Shown here: in pieces, positions 24,000-35,940 of the stretch
Numbering within the stretch: the first letter of the stretch is position 1
How the letters are laid out: every line of letters begins with the position of its first letter
Source of the DNA: Anagrus nilaparvatae
Taxonomy: Eukaryota > Arthropoda > Insecta > Hymenoptera > Mymaridae
NCBI GenBank assembly: GCA_022575985.1
Contig: JAKSXM010000237.1
Coordinates: forward strand, 4,482,501 to 4,546,500
Direction: 5' to 3'
DNA length: 64,000 bases
Made by a program: the position numbers and the translations under genes
The notes under the pieces: model-generated
Told to the model about the DNA's origin: nothing
The model's input: only the letters and a program-made list of their open reading frames with translations
The model's database searches: none

Positions 24000-24518
24000 G
24001 CTATTTCTCTTTAATGAATGCATTAAATAAAAAACAAAAAAAAGTGGTTTTAGAAAAGTGCTTAATAAATACAAAGCAATTTGGTTTTTACATTTTGATA
24101 CAATCCATTTTAAGTTATCATGTGGCAAGGATGACAAGTTTTAGAGTTTTTAAAAAACATCTTAGCTTCAAAATGTTGTAACTCAGGACCGAGAGATCAA
24201 ATTAAAAAAATTAAAGAGGCATTGATAGCATTTTCTCCAAGGATTAATCTGAACTTAAGTTCGTCTCCAAACACCTCTTAGATCTTGAGAAAAATCAGTT
24301 TTAGTGAAAAAAAATTAAATTTTTTGACGTTTTCGACTACTAACTTCTGAGTTTGATATCTCAAAATCTTTTGAATATTTTTTAAAAATTAAAAAAACGG
24401 CTGGGGATATTTCTTAAAAGATTAATTTAAAACAACTTTCATGTATTTTCGTCCATACAGCTCTTCATAAATTAGTGCTGAATAATATTAGAAATAAACA
24501 ATTTTTTCGATTATTTCA

Positions 24519-24525
<7 letters not shown>
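24000..24525 (+). repeat. Dispersed repeat T24, empty-site copy
   Basis: Begins TTTGCTATTTCTCTTTAATG and contains GATACAATCCATTTTAAG. A direct copy lies at 59632-60114 plus 61107-61160, and an inverted partial copy at 55985-56275. This copy is uninterrupted at CTTCATAAATTAG (about 24463), which is where the hammerhead-bearing array sits in the 60-kb copy. It has no ORF. Confidence 0.8.
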
Positions 24526-24549
<24 letters not shown>

Positions 24550-24600
24550 TAAATATATATATTAAATATATATATATATACTATATATATATATATATAT
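24526..24600. repeat. TA microsatellite
   Basis: Almost pure alternating T and A, ending at the ACTAG of the Helitron-type end. Confidence 0.9.
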
Positions 24601-24601
24601 A

Positions 24602-25076
24602 CTAGGGGGCTCCGCCCCCTGCGCGCTTCGCGCGCCAACCCCCGTTGAGTGATTGAAAAAGTGGGTTAGTCATGAGAACAAAAAATGTAAAATTTTAAAT
24701 ACAATTTTAATAATTACTTTCAATTAAAAATATTGATTATAATGTTTTTCTTTTATTTTAAAATTCGTTAATAGGTTTATAATTAATTGATTTATCGGCT
24801 TAAAAATAAAAAAAAATAAAATCACTTAGACCCACAAGAGCTGGTTTTGCCCAGTAGTATCTTATTGGCCCGAAAGTATCAAATTAGCCCAAAATTGTCA
24901 ATAAATAAGAAAATGGAAATGATGCAGATTGGCCCAAAAGTGTCAGAATGGCCCAAAAGTGTCAGACTGGCCCAAAAGTACCATATTGTGTGGCCCAAAA
25001 GTGTCAGATGGCCCAAAGGTGCCATTCGACAGCGGCGGCAGCGGCGGCAGCGGTTATAACTTTATAATATATAGAG
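24602..25076 (-). mobile_element. Helitron-like 3' end with minisatellite
   Basis: Read on the minus strand, the end is GGGGGCGGAGCCCCC then CTAG then T, preceded by a second hairpin GCGCGCGAAGCGCGC. Helitrons end in a short GC-rich hairpin followed by CTRR and insert next to T. The same end recurs at 40417 where a decayed Helitron helicase lies upstream on the same strand, which supports the class. The body carries the 18-bp minisatellite. There is no coding sequence; the element is non-autonomous or truncated. Confidence 0.55.
24864..25030 (+). repeat. 18-bp minisatellite
   Basis: Variants of TGGCCCAAAAGTGTCAGA repeated about seven times, followed by a CGG/CAG-rich stretch (25029-25052). 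The open frame through it is a by-product of the repeat. The same motif is found at 40952-41160. Confidence 0.9.
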
Positions 25077-25084
25077 ATAATATA

Positions 25085-25330
25085 CTAGCATAGATGATAG
25101 GGGGTAGGGGGGATAGCTCCGCCCCCCCCCCCTGTGTCACATTTCTTTCTGTTTCTGTTGCTTTAAAAAATCATTTTTCACTGCAAATTTATAATTATGC
25201 CAACACATTCAAACTATTGCGTAGTGATTAGAGCAGCGTTATTATTACAGACAGACAGGCAGACAAATAAATGTTTAAATATATATAGTATATAGTATTC
25301 GTATATGTACATATAGATGGTTCTAGAATT
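25085..25330 (-). mobile_element. Helitron-like 3' end, second
   Basis: CTAG at 25085-25088 followed, 10-40 bp inward, by a G-run/C-run hairpin (GGGGGGATAGCTCCGCCCCC). The interior phrase TTTCTGTTGCTTTAAAAAATC is shared with the next copy at 25957. No coding sequence. Confidence 0.45.
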
Positions 25331-25956
25331 GACTGAATCAAATAATACCAATTGCGACATTAAAATTTTATCATATTTTTCAGATATTTCACTTTTTAAC
25401 CAAATTTTCAGAAAATTAATTTTTTTTTCAAAAATAGTAAAAATTTTTTTATTTTAACTTTATTTTGACAATGGTTTTATGTAATTTCTTTCATTGATTT
25501 GAGCCTCATGATAAAACACATAGACACATAGATACATAAATAAATTATTAAAAATACCATAAAAAATAAAAAAATGAAAAAAATTTTTTTTACCAGCTTC
25601 AAAAATATTTGATAAAATTTTAAAGATACCTCCGTTTTGCATAAAAATTTCAGAGAATAAGTAAAAATTAGTGCCGAATCGAATACTGCAAAGTGTGATA
25701 AAAAATTTTTCGATAGTCTCGAGATATATCAAATTTTGTTAAAAATTTTAAAAAATTTTATCAAGTTAAAAAACACTAAAAATTAAATATCTCAAATAGC
25801 TGAGCAAAAAATCTATAGCCTATGTCACCCGCAGACTTTTTTTCTTTATTTTGACACCGGTTTATACCAATTGGTTTGGTGGTTCTTGAGTCATTAGGGT
25901 ACAAACAAACAAACAAACAAACAAACAGACAAATAAATTTTCAGATATATATAGTA
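25331..25956. repeat. Tail-type repeat with CAAA microsatellite
   Basis: Contains TATGTCACCCGCAGACTTTT, GACACCGGTTT and a run of CAAA before ATATATATAGTA. Copies occur at 26480-26820 and, reversed, at 52701-54060. The minus-strand frame at 25460-25732 lies in it and shows no protein motif. Confidence 0.6.
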
Positions 25957-26320
25957 CTAGCAAAAGCTGGAGTGGGGGCTCCGCCCCCCCTGTATTGCAT
26001 TTACTTCTGTTTTTGTTGCTTAAGAAAACCAGGTTTCACTGTAAATTTATAAGTATGCAAACACATTCAGAGTTTTCAGAGGAGCCTAGTTCTGTCCCCA
26101 GTAAAGTTATTATTATTAATTACAGAAACATAATTAAAAAGGTATTGTAATCCTAAAGATAATTTTTTTCTTATGGAATCAATGTGTTTCTCCCGAACGA
26201 ACAGAATCTAGCATTTTAGTATTAGTATCTCGTGTACTGTTTTGGTACTATATAAATATAGAGACTTCAAGACCTGTTACGAATCATGTTAGTCGGCTAG
26301 TAATTTCATAATTTAAACTT
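25957..26320 (-). mobile_element. Helitron-like 3' end, third
   Basis: CTAG at 25957-25960 with hairpin GGGGGCTCCGCCCCC about 14 bp inward, the classic spacing of a Helitron 3' terminus. It shares TGTTGCTT and CACTG(C/T)AAATTTATAA phrases with the copy at 25085, so both belong to one family. The inner limit is not visible. Confidence 0.5.
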
Positions 26321-26820
26321 TTTGTTATTAACTGGATATCCAATTTTTTCGGTATTTTTTGATCTAGTGAATTTAAGGCCGCCAATCACAGAAATTATTT
26401 ACAAATTTTTATTGAAATGTCCTTTTTTTATGCAAATTTATCTGAGTACGTATAAATTAGTGCCGAATCGAGTAATACCAATTGCGGCCGTAAAATTTTA
26501 TTTTAAATAAAAATTTAGGAGAATACGTAAGAATTGGTGCTAAATCGAATACTACAAAGTGTGACTGTAAAATTTTTCGATATTCTAAAGATATTTCAAT
26601 TTTTGTTAAAAATTTTTAAAAATTTTATTAAGTTCAAAAATACTAAAAATTGAATATCTCCAAAAGTATGATAGCTGCGTTGCAAAGCTATGGCCTATGT
26701 CACCCGCAGACTTTTTTTCTTTAATTTGACACCAGTTTTATTAAATTTCGTTCACTGGTTTGATCCTGATGATAATACACACACACAGACACACAAATAA
26801 ATTTTCAAATATATATAGTA
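26321..26820. repeat. Second copy of tail-type repeat
   Basis: Repeats TGCCGAATCGA(A/G)TA, TATGTCACCCGCAGACTTTT and a CA-rich run before ATATATATAGTA, as in 25331-25956. No gene seen. Confidence 0.55.
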
Positions 26821-26925
26821 GTAAGATGAGATAAGATAAGATAAGATAAGATAAGATAAGATACGATAAGGTAAGATAAGGTAAGGTAAGGTAAGATAAG
26901 ATAAAATAAGATAAGATAAGACTAG
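26821..26925 (+). repeat. GATAA pentamer microsatellite
   Basis: AAGAT/GATAA units in a near-perfect run with some AAGGT variants. Not the insect telomere repeat TTAGG. Confidence 0.9.
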
Positions 26926-26959
26926 TAAGATATTAAGATATTAAGATATATATATATAG

Positions 26960-27133
26960 GATAGGATTTTATAATTAAAATATTTTTTTAAACAATTTTT
27001 AAATGAAAAACAAAAATTATTTTAATTTCGCGCAGCAATATTTTTTATTTTTAGACATCAACGGATAGTGTGATAGTTAAATGTTCAAAATTACTGTCAC
27101 ATTCTGCCGAGCGAAGCGAGGCCAATCAGCTTG
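26960..27133 (+). mobile_element. Helitron-like 3' end on plus strand
   Basis: Hairpin GCCGAGCGAAGCGAGGC (27106-27122) then CAATCAG and CTTG followed by TTT. At 54068 the same terminus, in reverse, ends in a perfect CTAG, so CTTG here is a mutated CTAG. Hairpin plus about 7 nt plus CTRR is the Helitron rule. Confidence 0.55.
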
Positions 27134-28339
27134 TTTTAATTAAACTAAAATCGGTCGAGTAGTCTTAAAGAAATCTTAATTAGAAGATGTGAAAACATAG
27201 TTTTCTGAATACGAATAAAATCTTTTTTTTCGTAGAAATTTAAGAAAAAATTTTTTTTGTATATTTAAGTATACTTATAAGTATAATATAGGTTATAAGT
27301 ATAACATAAGTTATAAGTGATGTAATACTAAATCTGTAGCTGATTTTACCCCTGCTGCTGGGCTGATTTACTATTTTTTACTATTTTGGCACGGCTAAAT
27401 TTGGCGTCGTAAACAATCGCGAATATTAGCAAAATTTGCTGATAATTTCTATCTATTTAAAAATAGAAGAAATCTAAGAGTATAATAGAGCCATATACCG
27501 TCAAATTTGATAAAAAGCACGTTTGATGGTGCGCAAAAACAGGCAAAAAAATATACTTAGCGGGGAGGATTTAAAATAATTTTTTTTACATACTCTTGAG
27601 ACATATATAAACTAGTTAATAAAAATCGATTATCAAAAAAAAGTTTAGGTAAAACGACCCTTTATAAATAAATATTTAATAACTGTGCATATTTTGTTGA
27701 TATCTTATCAAATTATACAGCCAAGTGTGATACGCGAAAAAGAGTAATGAAGTGACTGAGAATTTTTTTTAGTAGTTAAATTGATAAAAACACCAGTACT
27801 CCATATTTTACTGGTCGCACCGCAAGCTATTCTTTTGGCGCGGTAGTCAACTGAATTTTTATCCGTGTAGAAAAAAGTAAACATATTGTTAAATTAATAG
27901 TCAAATTCAATGAGAAAAAAAAGAACATAAAAAAATAGATACCGAAAATAAAAATAAAAATAAAAATAGTAAAAAACAAAAAAAGCAAAGATAGATCAAA
28001 AGTCTAGAATTCTTAGAAAAATTATGTATTTATTAAATAATACAAAATATATATGAATAAATAAGAAAGAGAGAGAGAGAGAGAGTAGACACGCAAGCCG
28101 TCGCTTGCTACTGAGTCGATCGACTAACATTTTTAATTATTTTTTATTTTACTTAAAATTTTTGTTTGAAAGTTTTTTTTTTAACTCGACAAACAATAAT
28201 TTATCAAAATTAAATTTTAATAATTTTTGTTAGATTGCAGGTCAATAGTTCTTAAACAATTTTCTCAAAATAAATTTTATAGGATCATGTATAAAGCACT
28301 CAAAACCTTTTTTTTCCATTGCAAACATTTAAAAAAACG
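27134..28339. other. AT-rich DNA, no gene seen
   Basis: Only short features: direct ATAAGTATAACATAAGTTATA-like phrases near 27280-27315, and a GA run at 28068-28086. No ORF above noise. Confidence 0.4.
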
Positions 28340-29904
28340 CTGCCAAGTGATTGGCACTATGGTTCCTCATTAACAATAGCAAAATATTTATAATGGTCTA
28401 TTTTATCTAATAAAAATTATAATTTGAGATATCAGTATTTCATAAAAAAAAAGTTAAATACCGTACTTTATAAGAAAAAAAATGTTGCTGTGATTTAATG
28501 TTTTTTATTTAACAAATTTTTAGAAAAAAATTTTCAATAAACTAGGTATTACACTTAAAAAAAAAAACTATTACAGATTTTTTAATTTTTATGTTTTATT
28601 AATATTGAGAAAAAAATTTTGAAAAAATTCGGTATCAGATCCAAAAAATTACTATGAATAAGTTTTCTAAAACTATTACTCTCATAGAAATTAATTAGGT
28701 ACTACGTCCGAACAAAAAAAAAATTTGGTATTCTTTGTATTTTTTTGTGAAAAAAATTTTGGGAAAAAAATTTTCAAAAAATTAATTATCAGATTTGAGA
28801 TATCGAGTAAAAACCATACTTTCAAATATAAGTACTTTTATGGAAATAAATGAGATATTACACCTAAATTAAAAAAAAAAAAAAGTATTTTGAAATCTCT
28901 TGATGAAAAAATTTTTGAAAAAAAAATTAGATCTTAATTCCATAATGGTTGTTAAATACCACCGATTGCAAAATTTTCAAATATTAGTACTTTCATGAAA
29001 TTAAAGGTAGTATTACACTAAAAAAAAAAAAAAATATTACAGATTTTTTAATTTTTTTGATTTTTTAATTTTGAGAAAAAAATTTTGGAAAAAATTAAGT
29101 TTCAGGTCCAAAAAATTACTATAAACGATATTTCTAAAACTAGTACTCTCATAGAAATCAATTAGGTACTACATCCAAAAATAAAAAAAAATTAAGTTTT
29201 TTTTGTATTTTTTTTTTTGAAAAAAATTTTGAGAAAAAAATTTTCAAAAAATTAGTTATCAGATTCGAGATATCGAGTAAAAATCGTACTTTCAAATATA
29301 AGTACTTTCATGGAAATAAATTAGGTATTACATCCAAATTAAAAAAAAAAAAAAAGTAGTTTGAGATTTTTTGATGAAAAAATTTTGGAAAAAAAAATTA
29401 GGTCTTAATTCCATAATGGTTGTGAAATATCACCGGTTACAATATTTTCAGATATTCGTACTTTCATAGAAAAAAATTAAGTATTACGTCCTAAAAAAAA
29501 AAAAAATTTTGGCATTTTTTGTATTTTTTGGCAACAAAAATTTTGAGAAAAAAATTTAAAAAAAATTAAGTATCAGATCCAAAAAAATGCTATAAACGAT
29601 ATTTCTAAAACTAGTACTTCCACAGAAATAAATTAAGTACTGCGTCCGTAAAGAAAAAAAAAATTGGTATTTTTTGTATTTTTTTATGAAAAAAATTTTG
29701 GGAAAAAAATTTTCAAAAAATTAGTTATCAGATTCGAGATATCGAGTAAAAATCGTACTTTCAAATATAAGTACTTTCATGGAAATAAATGAGGTATTAC
29801 ATCCAAATTAAAAAAAAAAAAAGTAGTTTGAGATTTTTTGATGAAAAAATTTTTGAAAAAAAAATTAGGTCTTAATTCCATAATGGTTGTGAAATTTCAC
29901 CGGT

Positions 29905-29966
<62 letters not shown>

Positions 29967-30120
29967 TACTTTTTTTAAAAACCGGTTTTTTAGCTTCCTG
30001 AGGTCCCAAAACGTGCTTATATGCCAAAAAATCAAAATTTCATCTATCACAAAGGTTCCTCTATGAGGAACCAAAATAAATATTTCCAAAATGTAATTTA
30101 ATGTAAGCTTCAACATTATT
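28340..30120 (+). repeat. Family X repeat with 470-bp tandem units
   Basis: TATCGAGTAA followed by CTTTCAAATATAAGTACTTT recurs at 28801, 29271 and 29740, 470 and 469 bp apart. Each unit holds two half-repeats with long A runs (AAAAAATTTTGAAAAAAA-like). The right end has a CA microsatellite (about 29912-29963), AACCGGTTTTTTAGCTTCC and the palindrome GGTTCCTCTATGAGGAACC. The left end, CGCTGCCAAGTGATTGGCAC, is an uninterrupted copy of the site where a foldback element inserted at 50304. Related blocks lie at 47209-50303, 52419-52700, 55195-55510 and 58475-59150. No protein; the minus frame at 29904-30116 is the CA run. Confidence 0.85.
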
Positions 30121-30143
30121 CCTGCAGATTCTTATATCTAGAT

Positions 30144-30571
30144 TGAGACGGTATGATAGGCACCCCGCCAATATGTAATTTAAATGATAAATATATTTTT
30201 TATTATAATCATACCCTCTCATAACCTAACCCCAACTCACATTTATTAGAAATTTATCAGCTGTGCTTCCGTGATCAAAGATCACGTACACACACACTTA
30301 AAACAAGGCGACGCATGCGCTTCTAATCATATGAATAATCATATAATTATTGCCTGATTATAATATAAATTTTTATAAAGTCAATTATTACTTAACAAAT
30401 AACTATTATAGAACAAGCCATATATTTTCATAAATAAAAACTCTACTTTATTTTTATTCTGTAAAATCAAGTCTAGTTATTGTGTTACCAAATACCCATC
30501 CTAATAGATCTGGTCTATATTATTATAGAAAAGAATCGAAGGTACCCTGGGCCCCCTTTCGTACCGTCTCA
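30144..30571. mobile_element. MITE, 428 bp, AGAT duplication
   Basis: Inverted ends TGAGACGGTATGA and, in reverse, TGAGACGGTACGA, followed by G/C-rich stretches on both sides. AGAT lies directly outside both ends (30140-30143 and 30572-30575), giving a 4-bp target duplication. There is no ORF. The superfamily is not clear from the ends alone. Confidence 0.7.
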
Positions 30572-30575
30572 AGAT

Positions 30576-31794
30576 ACAATATTTTATATCGATATTTAAT
30601 CTTATATGGAAATTAAAACTACGCTTTTACCAACATATGATATTCAAAGATGGTCATAATTATTTCCGGTAATCGCCAAACGTTAAAAATTTCTTTATCC
30701 TACAAATAACTATTTGCAATTTTTTTGAATAGTTGATTTCTAGTTTATTTCTAAGAAAAACATATACATATGAAAGGGAGTTATTCAAATTTCTGAACCT
30801 AAAATAGAGAACAGTTGAACAAAAATTGATAGTGACATTTTTTATGTATCATTTAAAAGTTATTCTTTGGATCGACTGAGCCATTGCGAATTTGGATGTA
30901 TTGAAAATATAATAATTCTGGATTCATTATCATCATCAAAATTTTCATCTTTGAATGAGTCATATAATAAAAAGAAATTTTATATATATCGAATGATTAT
31001 TTATAATCTACCAGTACTGGACTAAAAATAAAATTAAAATAAAACATTTTTAACATATTAATTAATTTTGACAGTACTTTTATGTATATAATTTTATGTA
31101 ATAGCAGTGCAATTTTTTTAACTTAGAACAATATACAGATATTTACAAAACATGCAATATTAATGTTTAAGAATACATATATAAAATAATACAGGTACAT
31201 TTATGAAACAATTTACGCGCATTATATAAAATTTTTATATGCTAATTTTTAAAAAATTTTTATATTTATTAATAATAAAGCTTATAATTGGAGATAAGTG
31301 AAACGTCTAACATCAAATAAAGAACAACTTTTTAAAAATTAAAAATGCATATACACAAATATTTACATATATACATTTTCACAACATTTCCACCCACCAC
31401 ATTTTAAAGAATTTAAAATGTATCAACAAATTAATATTTTAATGTTAAAAAAAAAGATTACAAGTCCAAATATGTGGTGAAAAGAAATGATGCATTACAA
31501 TATTTTATACTATAAAAAAGTCAAAATCTATATAAAGCCATTAGGCAATCTAAATTATAGTTATACATATTTTTATAAAAAAGATAATAAATGATTTAAA
31601 AAGGATAATTACATATAACAAATTTTTCTATCAAAACCAATAAATTTTTACAATTTTTAAAATAAAAGTTATCATGTAATTCAATACAATATAATTTATA
31701 GTATTTCAAATACAACATACATAAATATTTTATAAATAATATAAACAATAGTTTACATAAACAGAATTTCCATAATTCTTTACAAAGATTTTAT
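30576..31794. other. AT-rich DNA, nothing recognised
   Basis: No ORF, RNA or clear repeat was seen. Base composition is very AT-rich and simple. Confidence 0.4.
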
Positions 31795-31886
31795 TTAAAA
31801 AACATCTAATCCAATTGAGTTGATGACCCGGTCTCGAATCCAACCACAAAATACCAAACCACCAAGACTTCCATAAACTCCAATGC
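31795..31886 (-). CDS. Possible terminal exon of an unknown gene
   Basis: After an acceptor TTATATTATAG (31887 onward on the minus strand), an open frame of 29 codons reads IGVYGSLGGLVFCGWIRDRV and ends with Asp-Val-Phe-stop; the stop overlaps an AATAAA signal. The hydrophobic, glycine-rich start would suit a membrane segment. Codon use is less AT-biased than its surroundings. The preceding exon is not established; 33380-33492 on the same strand is one candidate. This is a weak call. Confidence 0.25.
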
Positions 31887-31921
31887 CTATAATATAACTA
31901 ATCCACCATAAGTATCACATG

Positions 31922-32046
31922 ATACCATTGGAGCTTTTACTAAGTAAACATTAATTAATAAATCAACATTATATGGCATTATATGGCAACATTATATACC
32001 ATTGGAGCTTTTACTAAGTAAACATTAATTAATAAATCAACATTTT
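31922..32046 (+). repeat. Direct repeat of about 50 bp, two copies
   Basis: ATACCATTGGAGCTTTTACT and TAAACATTAATTAATAAATC occur twice, separated by a short ATATGGCATTATATGGCAAC linker. Confidence 0.8.
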
Positions 32047-33379
32047 ATGATGAAATTGTAATATCCACTTATCCCTCCCCAACCAAAAAAAGAAAAATAT
32101 TTTTCAATACTTTACTAATACTAATACTTTACTCCAGTGAGCTAAAAGTCCAAAAAATTAAATATTTTGTCAAAAGCTATCTGCAAAGGAATTAATTTTA
32201 TTTGAGCCAAGTACCTAAAAAACCAAAAATTTGAATATAGAATGAATGACTAAAATAGTTTATTTTTAGCCAAATATTTATAAGAACCAAAATTCTATAT
32301 CTAATGAATAATTATAAAACAATATTACATTAAAAAAAGACCAAAAATAAAATATAGAATGAATTACTAAAAAATAGTATATTTTTAGCCAAATATTTAT
32401 AAGAACGAAAATTCTATATTTTAATAACTAATTTCACACCTAAATACGACTAAAATATATTATGTGCAGTGAGTTTCTTATTTATTAATATGTGCTTAAA
32501 AATGATTTGTAAAAAACTTTTTAAATATAAATAAAACGTTTTTACAGTTTGGTTACGCTAAAAATTCCACATCTTCTTAAAATGATTATCATTTAATCAA
32601 ATTATTTACTCTTATGTAAGTTAAATTTATATATATAAAAATTATGTATGTGTTTTTGTAACATTGTTAAATTTTTGTAGATCCTGAAGAAGGGGGTACA
32701 AACCCCTGAAATGTTGATGAAATAAAAATATTTTAAAACTAAATTGTTCCTCTTGATCATTATTATTATTTATAATAAGAATTTTTATTAAAAACTCTTA
32801 AACATTTGGAACATAACAAATATTTATATTTGTTTAATCTATAAAATTTTTATTAAAAACTTTTAATAACTAATTTCAAAATAATATTATTTTAGCTTTA
32901 AAATATTTGTCAATAAATTATTAACAAGATACCTAAGGAAGGATAATACACATCCCCAAAATCATCATATATGTGATCAATTAATACTACCAAAAAATAC
33001 AGATGTTAACATTTTTCTTTTCTATCAAAGTCAAGGCATAATATCACATGATTTACTACAATTGAAAGCTATTCAAAAATTTACTAAATTAATATATTAC
33101 CACCCACCTTGATAGATCCAAATATATTTTTCTAAAAGATTTATAATTTACATTTTATTTTGTTTAATTTAAGTTAAAACCACCATAATCTACAAAATTC
33201 TACAAGTGTAGATAATAATACTAAATTTTAATAATAATAATCATAAATTTTTTTTTTAAATCAAAATGTCTAAAAAATATCAATATTATTTATCAAAATT
33301 TTAATACTTAGAATTAACAAAAAAAGAAAAAAAGATCCAATGATACATGAATACCTTCTGGTCTGCACTAATATAAGCA
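32047..33379. other. AT-rich DNA with repeated short phrases
   Basis: Contains duplicated phrases such as TAGCCAAATATTTATAAGAA (32267 and 32387 regions), and a hairpin-containing motif at 32684-32710 that resembles repeat 3' ends. No gene recognised. Confidence 0.4.
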
Positions 33380-33492
33380 TCCACATCGCTCAAAATAAGT
33401 TCCATTAGGGTTTACAAAGCCCGATGCAGTCCAGCCGTGTAGTTCCATCCAAAAACCAAGGCAGCAACCAACTTTGCTCCAAAATTCTCTAT
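33380..33492 (-). other. Coding-like GC-richer segment
   Basis: A sudden rise in G+C follows an acceptor-like TTTAAATATAG on the minus strand. All three frames are open for at least 70 bases (for example FWSKVGCCLGFWMELHGWTA in one and NFGAKLVAALVFGWNYTAGL in another), and all close by 33380. A donor-like GTAAAC lies near 33420. This may be an internal exon or a pseudogene fragment; the frame cannot be fixed. Confidence 0.25.
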
Positions 33493-33959
33493 ATTTAAAA
33501 AAATAAATAATTAGTAAATTGAATAAAATAAACAATACTAAACTAAACACATTTTATTTTAATGATTTGATTTTAATTTTCAAAATATGAGAAACCAATT
33601 TAATTCAATTTTCAAAAGATAAGTTATAAAAAAAGAAAATAATCAATCAAATTTTATTATAATACTAAAGATACATCTTTTGAAAAATAAATAATTGTAT
33701 AATTTAAAATAATCAAAGTAATTTTAATATTTAATAAAAAAAAAAAAATTCTAAATAATTAGCATGAAAAACAAACATTGAAAACATTCGTACTGCCTCT
33801 TATACCATGTTCTTTTTTTTGATAGTAGTATTAGTTTAAATATAACGAACAAAGAGAGAAAAAATTCTAAATATAGAAAAAATTCTCATTTTCAAATTAA
33901 TAAAACAAATGAAAGGACAACAAACAATTTTACAATTAAATAATTATCGGTTAACTAAA
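33493..33959. other. AT-rich DNA, nothing recognised
   Basis: No ORF or repeat of note. Confidence 0.4.
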
Positions 33960-33989
33960 ATAGCAGAAGAAACACGGTTACTTATCTTT

Positions 33990-34500
33990 TTTTTGAGAAA
34001 AATAAATTTTCGTCTGGTAACTCCCCTCTATTTGTTGACGTTACATCATGTTGCTAAAAATCTTGATGCGCTTTGCCATGGATAATTTTAAACCAGAACC
34101 AACATACTGCGCAATATTTTGAACCAATGAAATGCTTGGATACTGACGTCAGAATATCCGGAAAGAAATTATCGACCAATGAAAAAAATTTTTGGTTTCT
34201 TCACTATTTGTTCTTTTCCAACTAATTGATAATGAATACGCCATGATGGTGAGTCAACACCCGCCAAAAGAGTTTTTTTTGCATACTCTTAAATAAATAT
34301 TTTTCTTCTTTAAATAAATCCACTACGCCACCAAATGACGTAAAAGAGAAATTAATCTATATTTTTGCAAAAAATTTTTTCTCCTCTTTCTCCTTTTCAA
34401 AATTCACCACGCCGCCAAATTACGTGAAAAAGAAAAATTTTTCCAGCTGAGCACGTTTTTTTTGGGCGCCGCCAAATGACGTTCAAGATAATTATTTTTT
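33990..34500. promoter_or_regulatory. Promoter-like region with repeated ACGT motif
   Basis: Has TGACGTCA (CRE-like, about 34144), two CCAAT boxes (GAACCAATGAAATG and GACCAATGAAAAA) and, on the plus strand, ATGATG directly followed by the splice donor GTGAGT (34244-34255). Downstream, CGCC(A/G)CCAAAT(G/T)ACGT occurs three times (about 34325, 34411, 34470). A fourth related site, CCCGCCAAATCACGTGACC, is near 37468. The cluster suggests a transcription start region, but no downstream gene can be traced. Confidence 0.35.
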
Positions 34501-34509
34501 TTTTTTTTT

Positions 34510-35940
34510 AACACAAAAAAAGTTTTCCAATTTTTAGTTAAGAAAAATCACCAAACATGAATAATTTTTTATTTTTTATCTGTATCTTGCACTTTGCTGA
34601 TTTTTCTTTTTTATTGTATCTTCTTCATCACATTTGCAAAAAGTAAAAAATTTTCTTTTTCTTCCACTTTTTTAATGATCAATTTTAATTTAAAAAAGAA
34701 ATTGTTTATTTTTAATGAATGTTCAATCACGAAAAATAAAATGCACACCTTATGAATTCTTAATAATCTTGAGTCACGTGTTTTGAGCCCCCTGGACCCC
34801 TGCAGCTTTATTTTTCCAAAAATATGTTGTTTTAGGTAACTCAATATTTTGTAAAATAACCTTTTTTTACCCGAAGTATTATTTAAAATTTACTAAATCA
34901 TAAAAATTACGGGCATATGAACCCAGACAGATAATTAGTGATGAGCAATACAAAGTTTAGCTACCCTTCCATAGGATCCACAAGTAGTCGCTGTTTCCCT
35001 CGAATACCCATTCTAGGGTTCTGTCTGATAATAGCTGTTCAAGCTTTTTTAGTTATTATATTCAGTTACTACATCTGTGGCTGATAAAAAGTAGAAATAT
35101 ATATAATATTAGTCCTAAACTTTTATAATTATCGAAAAACTATAGTAACTTTTGAAAGATCGAACCGATTATCTTGAAGATTTAGGTGGATACGTAAAAA
35201 ATATACCTGAATCGAATAAAATACTTTTTGATAAAAAAAATTTTCCTCGGTTTTCAATTTTTTTGGTTTTTTTTTTTTAAATTTGATAAAAATTTTTTTC
35301 TTGGAAATCCAGTTTTTTCAACATAAAAATTTTTTGCCGTTATATCAAAATAAAACCTAGCCTATGTTTTTACCCGTAATTTTTGCCGTTTTTTGCCGTA
35401 AATCCGATGTCTATAGCTTTTAAAGTGTTCTCCTTTATCACGTTCGGACATACAAACATACATAAGTAAAAATTTATATATATGTAGGATATAGATATAG
35501 ATAGGATAGGATATAAATTTGCAATCCAAATTTTATGCTAATAAATATATGTAACTCTGGAAACATCTAACCGATTTGCTTGAAAATTTAGATGGACACG
35601 TAAAAAACAATTCTAAATCCTATAACAACTTTTCAGATTACAAAAAAATTTCAAGTTTATCAGTTAATTACGATTTTTTTGAGAATTTACGAAAACATAA
35701 AAAAGTCCCGTTCCAAAATTGAAGTATCTAGTATATTATTTCTTCGTGTCTCAGCCAACGAAGGCATACAAGAAGGCAATAATTTTATTTAGTTTTGGGT
35801 AGATAAATTTTTCGAGACTAAAAACTGTTTTATGTACAACTTTAGATTGCTTTTGATTATTTCATATTTTAAAATATATGTTTGATCTATTTCCACAAAA
35901 TTGCGATAGCAAAACTAATAGATTGCGATCTTTAATATAA
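34510..35940. repeat. AT-rich DNA with decayed TE tails
   Basis: 35120-35520 and 35545-35720 are diverged direct repeats (GAACCGATTATCTTGAAGAT versus CTAACCGATTTGCTTGAAAA), the first ending in GATATAGATAGGATAGG. These look like 3' tails of mobile elements. The minus frame 34611-34844 has no motif. Confidence 0.4.

Noticed and set aside
26821..26925. Short-unit repeat that might be a telomere
   Set aside because: The unit is GATAA/AAGGT, not TTAGG, and the run is short and internal.
29904..30116. 70-codon minus frame
   Set aside because: Its end is the CA microsatellite read as alternating Cys-Val.
32655..32725. Second hammerhead-like site: CTGAAGA, a GGGG/CCCC hairpin, then GAAATGTT with an upstream AACAT
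   Set aside because: Stem III could form five pairs, but stem I has mismatches right next to the core and the cleavage base would be U. More likely a hairpin motif of a repeat 3' end.
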